A stretch of DNA of 5,901 bases from Anaerolineae bacterium (lineage in GTDB: Bacteria; Chloroflexota; Anaerolineae; 4572-78; J111): assembly GCA_020433785.1 (NCBI GenBank), contig JAGRCC010000370.1:1-5901 (forward strand). The letters are read 5' to 3'. The stretch's first letter is position 1, and every line of letters begins with the position of its first letter. The notes under the pieces were generated by a model. The model was not told the DNA's origin. It made no database searches and was given only the letters and a program-made list of their open reading frames with translations. Below, in pieces: positions 1 through 4,919 of the stretch. The position numbers were made by a program, and so were the translations under genes.

Positions 1-320
1 GCGGCGCGGAGGGCGGCGTCGGGCTGTTCCCAGTAAAGATAGTTCGGCTCTGGTTCGATATCGGCCCAACTAAATACCACCACGGCAAAGGCGCCACCGG
101 CGCGGCGAGCCGCCGCCATATGCGTCGAGTCGCCCTGGCCGAGGTGAAAGCCAATCGGCAGTGTCCCCGGCTCGACGGTTGATTCAGGGGGAGGAGGCGG
201 TGATGGGTCGGGCGTTTGGGCCGACAGGGGATGGGCGGTGAGTAAGAATAGGAACAGGATAGTAATTATTTGGAATAGAGACTTTTTGATTAACACAGTG
301 TATAATCGTTGCTTCGTCAT
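1..320 (-). CDS. Secreted protein, probable glycoside-hydrolase-like TIM barrel (N-terminal part only)
   Basis: This is the 5' end of a gene leaving the window at base 1; about 106 codons are visible. The ATG (318-320) begins a protein with a basic start ([13 protein letters not shown]), a hydrophobic core at about residues 14-29 and a likely signal peptidase I site after LSA (residue 34). A Pro-rich linker follows (about 36-47), then a folded region beginning at IGFHLGQGD. The segment [19 protein letters not shown] resembles the early strand of TIM-barrel glycoside hydrolases (GH5/GH39/GH42-like pattern W-x-x-[IV]-E-P-x-x-x-x-Y-x-W). The family is inferred from this one motif; the catalytic acids are outside the window. 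No strong Shine-Dalgarno precedes the ATG. An upstream in-frame TTG at 357-359 is possible but would put about 13 polar residues before the signal peptide. Product is an exported protein with good confidence; enzymatic class is uncertain. Confidence 0.72.
   Translation of the reverse strand, partial: MTKQRLYTVLIKKSLFQIITILFLFLLTAHPLSAQTPDPSPPPPPESTVEPGTLPIGFHLGQGDSTHMAAARRAGGAFAVVVFSWADIEPEPNYLYWEQPDAALRA
301..306 (+). promoter_or_regulatory. Possible -10 element for the dehydratase gene
   Basis: A perfect TATAAT stands at 301-306, reading toward the dehydratase. No good -35 hexamer sits 16-18 bases upstream; the nearest TTGATT (286-291) is only 9 bases away. The site lies inside the start of the divergent coding region, so it may be chance. 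If used, it would give a leader of roughly 165 nt that includes the nested palindromes at 391-454. Confidence 0.28.
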
Positions 321-390
321 CTGGCTGAGTAACTTACCACCATTTGCGGAGGAACGCAACAGTTTTGTGGTTGATATCGAGCCTGAATTT

Positions 391-454
391 CCTGGAGCGA
401 CAAAGCTTGCTTTGTCATTTGCGATCAAGTCAAAGTAAACTTTGACGCTCCAGA
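391..454. repeat. Nested inverted repeats: 8-bp outer stem enclosing two tandem hairpins
   Basis: The outer arms CTGGAGCG (392-399) and CGCTCCAG (446-453) are perfect inverse complements. Between them lie two small hairpins of matching design: ACAAAG-CTTG-CTTTGT (400-415) and TCAAAG-TAAA-CTTTGA (430-445). As + strand RNA this would be a three-way junction, with hairpin 1 capped by a CUUG tetraloop closed by G-C, a known stable loop. The arms can also re-pair: 392-405 with 440-453 gives 8 bp, one A-A mismatch and 5 bp, so two exclusive folds exist. It ends 12 bases before the Shine-Dalgarno of the dehydratase gene. It could be a leader RNA element, a protein-binding site between divergent genes, or a dispersed palindromic repeat (REP/MITE-like). 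No T-run follows, so it is not a standard terminator. Confidence 0.7.
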
Positions 455-465
455 ACTTTATTCCC

Positions 466-470
466 AGGAG
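466..470 (+). promoter_or_regulatory. Ribosome binding site of the dehydratase gene
   Basis: AGGAG is placed 9 bases before the ATG at 480 and fixes that start. It lies just downstream of the palindromic element, so folding of the latter leaves the site free. Confidence 0.75.
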
Positions 471-479
471 AACAACCGT

Positions 480-1460
480 ATGTACGAACCAACTTTGGCA
501 GACATCCAAGATACCCGAGAACGTATCGACAGTTATGTAGTAGAGACGCCGGTTTGGCACTGGCGCAATCGAGAGTTGACCGAGGTCATCGGCGAGGAGA
601 CAGAGGTTTTCCTAAAATTGGAGCTCTTTCAGCACACCGGCACATTTAAACCGCGCGGGGCGCTGCGAGTGATGCTGGACCTGGACGCGGCGGCGCTTGA
701 ACGTGGGGTAACGGCGGTGAGCGCGGGGAATCATGCTATCGCGGTGGCTTACGGGGCGCAGCAGGTGGGCACGACAGCCAAGGTGGTGATGGTGAGCACG
801 GCCAATCCGGCGCGGGTGGCTGCCTGTCGGGCCTATGGCGGCGAGGTGGTGTTGGTTGATGGGGTACATGAGGCGTTTGCGCGCGTGAAGGAGATTGAGG
901 CCGAGGAGGGGCGCACCTTTGTCCATCCTTACGAAGGGCCGCTGACCGCGCTGGGCACAGCCACGGTGGGGTTGGAGTTGTGCCGGCAGGCACCTGATCT
1001 CGACGCTGTCATCGTGCCGGTTGGCGGCGGCGGATTGTGTGCCGGGATCGCCACGGCGGTTAAGCTGCTCCAGCCGGCTTGTCAGATATTCGGGGTGGAG
1101 CCGGAAGGGGCCAACAGTATGTACCGCAGTCTGGCCGCCGGGACGCCCCAGACGCTCGACCGGATAGCGACGATAGCCGATAGTCTCAGCGCACCACGGG
1201 CCGAGCCGTACAGCTTCGAACTTTGCCGGCGGCATATGGACGACCTGGTTTTAATCAACGACGACGCCATGCGCCGAGCCATGGCCTTGATTTTTCGGGG
1301 CGTCAAGCTGGCGGTCGAACCGGCCGGGGCGGCGGCAACGGCGGCTTTATGTGGGCCGCTGTTGGACAGATTGCGCGGCAAGCGGGTCGGGGTGATTGTG
1401 TGCGGCAGTAATATCGATGTGGCCGGCTTTGCTGCTCAAATACAAAAGGTGCAGTCTTAA
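480..1460 (+). CDS. Threonine/serine dehydratase-like PLP-dependent enzyme (fold type II)
   Basis: A 326-residue cytoplasmic PLP enzyme of the tryptophan-synthase-beta fold. Visible landmarks are the PLP lysine in [10 protein letters not shown] (Lys57, family S/T-F-K-x-R-G-A), the substrate loop SAGNHA (81-86), the glycine-rich phosphate-binding loop GGGGLCAG (182-189), EPAGA (280-284) and the C-terminal CGSN (308-311), whose Ser (310) contacts the pyridine nitrogen in this fold. Known relatives deaminate L-threonine to 2-oxobutanoate or L-serine to pyruvate. The length fits a catalytic domain alone; there is no C-terminal ACT domain, so isoleucine feedback as in biosynthetic IlvA is unlikely. 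The usual PF-x-x-x-x-x-x-AGQGT stretch is [13 protein letters not shown] here (150-162), so the exact substrate is unsure. The stop overlaps the stop of the convergent pentapeptide-repeat gene. Fold and cofactor are near certain; the reaction is inferred. Confidence 0.9.
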   Translation: MYEPTLADIQDTRERIDSYVVETPVWHWRNRELTEVIGEETEVFLKLELFQHTGTFKPRGALRVMLDLDAAALERGVTAVSAGNHAIAVAYGAQQVGTTAKVVMVSTANPARVAACRAYGGEVVLVDGVHEAFARVKEIEAEEGRTFVHPYEGPLTALGTATVGLELCRQAPDLDAVIVPVGGGGLCAGIATAVKLLQPACQIFGVEPEGANSMYRSLAAGTPQTLDRIATIADSLSAPRAEPYSFELCRRHMDDLVLINDDAMRRAMALIFRGVKLAVEPAGAAATAALCGPLLDRLRGKRVGVIVCGSNIDVAGFAAQIQKVQS

Positions 1461-2215
1461 TCTTCGATGGTTACCCCAAACTGGATGGGATCAAGATCAT
1501 GGGGCCATTTGGTGGCTTGATTACAGGTTGCTTCGCTGAGATTGGTATGGCTCAAATCAGCCCCGGTTAGGTCGGCGCCGTGCAATTTAACCCAGCGCAG
1601 GTCGGCTTTACTGAGATCGGCCCGGGTGAGATCGGCATTGGTTAAGTCAGCCCAGCGCAGCTCTGATTCGCTCAAATCTGACATACTGAGGTTAGCGCCG
1701 GTAAAATTGGCCCAGCGCAGATCGGCTTGGCTCAAATCGACCATGACTAGGTTGGCGTTGTTGAGGTAAGAGCCGCTGATTTCCGACTTACACAGGTTGG
1801 CCCGGCTCAGGTTGGCTTCACTCAGGTTGGCCGTGTTGAGATTGGCTTCACGCATATCCACTTCACTTAAAATCGCCCGGTTGCAGTTAGCCCGGCTCAA
1901 ATTCACACCCCTGAGATCGGCCCCACGGAAATCGGCATCGCCGAGATTAGCGCCCCGGAGATCGGCCTGCTGCAAAATGGCCTCACTTAAGTTTGCCTCA
2001 CTCAGGGTAGCGCTGTTTAAGGTCGTTTTGTCCATCTTGGCCCGACTCAAGTCGGCCTCACTTAGATCCGCAGCGGTAAGATCGGCCCCGGAAAGATCGA
2101 TGCCGCTCATGTAAGCTTTGCGGAGTCTGGCCTCAACCAAGCTGGGCGTTTCGTTTCTTTCTTGAGCCACACGAATAATTTTTTCTACATCTTTGCGCGT
2201 TAGAATATTCATCAT
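1457..2215 (-). CDS. Pentapeptide-repeat protein
   Basis: A 252-residue protein, nearly all A(D/N)LSx-type pentapeptides. A short, probably helical N-terminal part (1-35, with RKDVEKIIRVAQER) is followed by an uninterrupted register of about 39 repeats whose central residue (Leu, occasionally Phe, Met, Ile or Cys) falls every fifth position from 41 to 231. Proteins of this kind form a right-handed four-sided beta-helix. The C-terminal cap (232-252) contains ATKWPHDLDP, a tail seen often behind bacterial pentapeptide repeats. No signal peptide or membrane segment is visible, so it is probably cytosolic. Function cannot be read from the repeats; relatives include gyrase-protecting mimics and many proteins of unknown role. 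Residues 161-220 are three 20-residue units, each with LRW at the same place. Two adjacent ATGs (2213-2215 and 2210-2212) compete; the Shine-Dalgarno is weak (GGA). Protein class is certain, role unknown. Confidence 0.93.
   Translation of the reverse strand: MMNILTRKDVEKIIRVAQERNETPSLVEARLRKAYMSGIDLSGADLTAADLSEADLSRAKMDKTTLNSATLSEANLSEAILQQADLRGANLGDADFRGADLRGVNLSRANCNRAILSEVDMREANLNTANLSEANLSRANLCKSEISGSYLNNANLVMVDLSQADLRWANFTGANLSMSDLSESELRWADLTNADLTRADLSKADLRWVKLHGADLTGADLSHTNLSEATCNQATKWPHDLDPIQFGVTIED
1556..1735 (-). repeat. Three tandem 60-bp units within the pentapeptide-repeat gene
   Basis: The ten-base word cccagcgcag (on the + strand) recurs at exactly 1591, 1651 and 1711, a 60-base period. 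It encodes the LRW(A/V) face of three consecutive 20-residue units (protein residues 161-180, 181-200 and 201-220). This is a higher-order repeat on top of the 15-base pentapeptide period and suggests recent tandem growth by one helical turn at a time. Confidence 0.85.
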
Positions 2216-2346
2216 TAAAGTCCGTTCATTTACTCAAATTAATTAGTGATAAGGAGTTCAAGATCCTTATGGCAGAGTTGCTCTGTTATAATCATAAAAT
2301 AAAATGGTAAAAATTGGTAGAAATGAGGTGATTTTGGGAGGGCGGC
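2216..2346. other. AT-rich intergenic stretch with two small hairpins and weak promoter-like sequences
   Basis: This gap between the protease stop and the pentapeptide gene start contains an inverted repeat ATAAGGA/TCCTTAT (2249-2255 and 2264-2270, 8-base loop) and CAGAG/CTCTG (2273-2277 and 2281-2285, 3-base loop). Neither is followed by a T-run on either strand, so neither is a convincing intrinsic terminator. A TATAAC (complement of 2285-2290) preceded 17 bases upstream by TTTTTA could be a minus-strand promoter for the pentapeptide gene; a TATAAT on the plus strand (2287-2292) lacks a -35. I see no small gene here. Confidence 0.4.
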
Positions 2347-3486
2347 CTACTTGTTACCTTCTTCTGAGGCTGGAATGGGAACCGACTCGCCCGTGTGGGC
2401 CGCAATCCAGGGGATAAGAAGATTTTTAGCCTTATCGGCGGGAATAGAAAAGGCGATGCCTTCTGCAATTCCTCGCTCTTCGCTTTCGCGGATAATGAAG
2501 GTGTTGATGCCGATGACTTGGCCATCGAGATTGATTAACGGGCCACCGGAACTGCCGCGATTGATGGCAGCATCGGTTTGAATGAGGCCGTCAATGACGA
2601 ATTTATCAATTTCAAGGGCCCGGTTCAATCCACTGACAATGCCAAAACTGACCGAGTTCGGGAAATCGCCCAAGGGGCTGCCAATGGCATAGACCACCTG
2701 GCCCAGGCGGATAGTGTGGGAGTTGCCCCACTCAATCGTAGGCAAATCGGCGGCGCTTATTTTAACGATGGCCAAATCTTCAGCCGGATTGGCCGCAACG
2801 AGTTCAGCCGGAAATTCACGGCGATCGGATAGAACAACTTTTAGCTCACCAGGTAAATCGACCACGTGATTGTTGGTGGCGATGTAGCCCCTGGCGTCAA
2901 TGATGACGCCGGAGCCAACCACCCGGCCTTCATCTAAAATGGACTTAGGAACAAAGTTGTTTTTCTGCTGGTTGATAACGGTTACCACCGAAGGGATGAC
3001 GTGATCGATTACGTCTTCGGCAGCCGGGGTCAGGATAGGTTCGGGCTCAGGCGTAGGGGAAGGTGGAATGGTTTCAACGGGGGCCGGAGTTGGGGTGGCC
3101 GGAGGGGTGGGAGTTGAAACGGCACTTGCCAGGGCCGGCTCTTGAGAATTGATGAACCACAATAATACGCCGCCGCCGACAACGCCGCCCAAAATCCCGC
3201 CGATAATGAAGGCCACCCCAATTAATGAAATAACAAAACAGTTATTGGCGTTGTCTAAAGACCAGGGGATTGTTTTCGAAGCGCTGGCTTTTTTAGCCGA
3301 CTTTTTGACCGGTTTGGAGTTAGACTGTTTTTCCAGGAATTCAGCAATCTTCTCAGGTTTATTGACCACCGATTCGCCATAGGTGCTGGCGTACCGGGCC
3401 CGGGCGATATTGATCGGGGTGTTGACAGGGTCAGGGACGGGTTGTTCGGATGGTTTTTCATGTGAAGATGGCGCTGGTTGGCTCAT
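2347..3486 (-). CDS. Membrane-anchored trypsin-like serine protease, HtrA/DegP type (S1C), no PDZ domain
   Basis: A 379-residue protein with three parts. Residues 1-80 are polar and Pro/Lys-rich and carry no signal peptide. One transmembrane segment (about 83-112) is followed by a Pro/Thr-rich linker (125-151). The protease domain runs from about 156 to 362. The catalytic triad is visible: His207 in ATNNHVVD, Asp237 in EDLAIVKI and Ser313 in GSSGGP; the oxyanion-loop neighbourhood NRGSSGGPLIN is typical of the S1C family. By charge the N-terminus should be inside and the protease outside the membrane. Classical HtrA proteins carry one or two PDZ domains after the protease; here the chain ends about 20 residues past it, so the usual PDZ-controlled activation and substrate tethering are absent. 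A weak GAGA-like Shine-Dalgarno precedes the ATG at 3486; the stop is TAG. Likely role is envelope protein quality control or regulated cleavage. Family assignment is firm, substrate unknown. Confidence 0.93.
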   Translation of the reverse strand: MSQPAPSSHEKPSEQPVPDPVNTPINIARARYASTYGESVVNKPEKIAEFLEKQSNSKPVKKSAKKASASKTIPWSLDNANNCFVISLIGVAFIIGGILGGVVGGGVLLWFINSQEPALASAVSTPTPPATPTPAPVETIPPSPTPEPEPILTPAAEDVIDHVIPSVVTVINQQKNNFVPKSILDEGRVVGSGVIIDARGYIATNNHVVDLPGELKVVLSDRREFPAELVAANPAEDLAIVKISAADLPTIEWGNSHTIRLGQVVYAIGSPLGDFPNSVSFGIVSGLNRALEIDKFVIDGLIQTDAAINRGSSGGPLINLDGQVIGINTFIIRESEERGIAEGIAFSIPADKAKNLLIPWIAAHTGESVPIPASEEGNK

Positions 3487-3528
3487 AGCGTTCTCAAATG
3501 ATAAAGTTAGATATTGTCTGTTACCTGA

Positions 3529-3574
3529 GAGCCGGTCGTAACGGCTCGGCCACGGCTAAAGCTGTTACTACGAC
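3529..3574. repeat. Overlapping inverted repeats between selD and the protease gene
   Basis: Two alternative stems share bases. The short one is GAGCCG (3529-3534) with CGGCTC (3542-3547), 7-base loop. The longer pairs GTCGTA (3535-3540) with TACGAC (3569-3574) and ACGGCT (3541-3546) with AGCTGT (3560-3565, one G-U), leaving a 3-base bulge (3566-3568). They cannot form together. The stretch sits in the 100-base gap after the selD stop; there is no T-run, so it is not a textbook terminator. It may be a REP-like dispersed palindrome, a mRNA-stabilising element or an attenuator. Confidence 0.55.
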
Positions 3575-3586
3575 TGTTTTTGAAAA

Positions 3587-4639
3587 TCAAGGTAAAACTT
3601 CGAGACCATGTCCTTCGACCACCTGGCCGATGACCCAGGCCGGCTGGGTTTTTTCGGCACAAATAGCTTGAAAGTCGGCTAAGCGTTCAGGCGGCAGGGC
3701 GATTAACAACCCGCCCGATGTTTGCGGATCCCACAAAATCATCTGCTGTGCGTCAGTTAGTGATGGCGCAAAAACAACATCTTTTTCATAATACAGCTTG
3801 TTGTTGGCCGCTCCGCCGGGAAAAACAAAATCAGCGGCGTACGTTTCCAGTCCGTCCAACAGCGGCAGCAATTTCATCTCAAAGACAAATTTCTGGGCCG
3901 AGGCCTGAGCCATTTCCAGGGCGTGGCCCAACAACCCGAAGCCGGTAATATCGGTGGCAGCTTTGATCCCACCGGTGGCCTGCGCCGCTTGCGCCGCCGC
4001 TCGATTGAGCCGCTTCATCGACTCGACCATTTTTTCTACGTGCGCCGTCTCAGCGATGTCTCGTTTAAGCGCCGTGCTGATACAACCGGTTCCCAACGGT
4101 TTGGTCAAAACCAAAACATCGCCGGGCCGAGCGCCGCCCTTAGTAAAATACCGATCGGGATGGACTATTCCGGTGACAGCCAGGCCGTATTTCGGCTCGT
4201 CGTCGGTGACGGTGTGACCACCGGCAATGACCGCGCCCGCTTCGATGACTTTTTCCGCCCCACCCCGCAAAATCTCCGTAATAATCTCGGGATCAAGCCG
4301 AGCCGGAAAAGCACCGACGTTGAGCGCAAAGCTCACTTCGCCGCCCATAGCGTACACATCGCTCATAGAATTGGCAGCGGCGATCGCCCCATAATCGTAC
4401 GGATCATCGACCACCGGGGTAAAAAAGTCAAGCGTGTTGATGATAGCCTGGTCATCATTCAGTTTATAAACAGCGGCGTCGTCCGCCACACCTAAACCAA
4501 CTAATAACTGAGGGTAGCCGTCGCCGCTGAATAGATTTTTGAGAGGTCGCAACACTTGCGACAGGGCCTCCGGGGCCATTTTACTGGCTCAACCGGCACA
4601 TTTGGCCATGGCAGTCAATCTGATCGACTCGTGGCTCAC
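3587..4639 (-). CDS. selD: Selenide, water dikinase (selenophosphate synthetase) containing selenocysteine
   Basis: The enzyme makes monoselenophosphate from selenide and ATP, the selenium donor for selenocysteine and 2-selenouridine. The frame begins at GTG (4637-4639) with AGGAGGT 4 bases upstream and passes through an in-frame TGA at 4589-4591 (codon 17), giving KCAGUASK (13-20): U17 and Lys20 match the catalytic Cys17 and Lys20 of E. coli SelD. With the TGA read as Sec the protein is 350 residues, close to the usual ~347. Further motifs are DDAAVY (53-58), DFFTPVVDDPYDYG (71-84), SDVYAMGG (93-100, metal-binding Asp), GGHT (140-143), TKPLGTG (179-185), DITGFGLLGH (230-239) and DPQTSGG (304-310). 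A start at the ATG of codon 21 would delete the whole active-site loop and is rejected. The gene itself ends in TGA (3587-3589), so TGA is not globally reassigned. A SECIS-like hairpin follows the Sec codon. Neighbours give no selenium context. Identity near certain; Sec insertion strongly supported but inferred. Confidence 0.95.
4543..4570 (-). promoter_or_regulatory. Bacterial SECIS element inside selD
   Basis: On the mRNA, GUCGCAA (4562-4556) and UUGCGAC (4552-4546) form a perfect 7-bp stem with apical loop GUG (4555-4553). With UCGCAA/UUGCGA as the upper stem, GAGG (4570-4567) and CCUC (4546-4543) add a lower helix with a 5-nt bulge on the 5' side. The loop begins after 33 nt downstream of the TGA. 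A short helix with a GU in the apical loop just 3' of the Sec codon is the established form recognised by SelB in bacteria. The hairpin is within coding sequence (LSQVLRP), so it must also serve as codons. Confidence 0.8.
4589..4591 (-). other. In-frame TGA read as selenocysteine (codon 17 of selD)
   Basis: The complement of tca at 4589-4591 is TGA, in frame with both the upstream GTG start and the rest of SelD. It stands exactly at the family's catalytic Cys/Sec position, preceded by KCAG and followed by ASK. Coding similarity to SelD on both sides of it rules out a true stop. Confidence 0.93.
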
Positions 4640-4643
4640 GGTT

Positions 4644-4650
4644 ACCTCCT
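4644..4650 (-). promoter_or_regulatory. Strong ribosome binding site deciding the selD start
   Basis: A full AGGAGGT is 4 bases before the GTG at 4639, the best Shine-Dalgarno in the window. No comparable site precedes the ATG at 4579, so it decides the upstream start and therefore inclusion of the TGA codon. Confidence 0.9.
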
Positions 4651-4758
4651 ATAGAGATGGTTGGATGGATAGTTGGGTAGCTGGTTGTTTGTTGGTTCCT
4701 ATCCAAGGCTGTTGACTTCCCGGCTTTGTTTGTGGCTTGTAGAGATAATAATAATTCT

Positions 4759-4786
4759 ATTTTACCCCATTCCGGGGGGATAGCAA
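4759..4786 (-). promoter_or_regulatory. Possible sigma-70-type promoter for selD
   Basis: On the minus strand TTGCTA (4786-4781) and TAAAAT (4764-4759) are 16 bases apart, acceptable as -35 and -10 elements. Their spacer contains an inverted repeat CCCC-ATTCC-GGGG (4765-4777 on the + strand), which might bind a regulator or be incidental. Transcription would start roughly 110 bases before the GTG, giving a C/A-rich leader. Confidence 0.4.
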
Positions 4787-4919
4787 ACAGTATTAAAGCC
4801 AACTTCGGCTATCTGGCCAGATCCGACTATGTCGCTGAAAGTGGCTTAATTATCAAACTTCGGTTTAGAGGAGGGAATGAGTTTTTATTTTTGGAGGTAA
4901 TTTTGTCAAAGGGACATTT

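Larger units (their letters stand above)
4640..4919. other. Intergenic region between the transporter gene and selD
   Basis: These 280 bases hold the selD ribosome binding site and possible promoter, a perfect 12-bp palindrome ATCTGGCCAGAT (4811-4822), a small AGCC/GGCT inverted repeat beside it (4797-4810), and an AT-rich part next to the transporter stop. On the selD strand, 4655-4700 is rich in C and A with repeated CAACC words, so the leader should be little structured. No hairpin followed by a T-run was found after the transporter gene, so read-through into selD is possible. The reading frame open on the + strand here has no coding character. Confidence 0.5.

Noticed and set aside
238..438. 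66-residue plus-strand frame near the left end
   Set aside because: It overlaps the signal peptide region of the leftward gene and then the palindromes; it has no ribosome binding site and no motif.
612..1235. 207-residue minus-strand frame inside the dehydratase
   Set aside because: Arg/His/Pro-rich composition and complete overlap with a well-supported PLP enzyme mark it as a shadow.
1542..2114. Two long plus-strand frames opposite the pentapeptide gene, rich in LKSAPVRSA-like repeats
   Set aside because: They are the complement of the 15-base periodic repeats; the periodicity keeps stops out of the opposite strand.
1457..2215. Periodic DNA at 15-base intervals as a CRISPR or satellite array
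   Set aside because: The period equals one pentapeptide, the units are degenerate and stay in one open reading frame; there are no spacers.
2249..2285. The two small hairpins as terminators of the protease gene
   Set aside because: Neither is GC-rich and followed by a T-run on the relevant strand.
3923..4495. 190-residue plus-strand frame opposite selD
   Set aside because: It is antisense to conserved SelD motifs and has no coding signature of its own.
3587..4579. selD starting at ATG 4579 as a 330-residue protein
   Set aside because: It lacks Sec17 and Lys20, has no good ribosome binding site, and the coding similarity to SelD continues upstream through the TGA to the GTG at 4639.
4581..4802. 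73-residue minus-strand frame overlapping the selD start
   Set aside because: It is out of frame with selD, covers the C/A-rich leader and shows no family motif.
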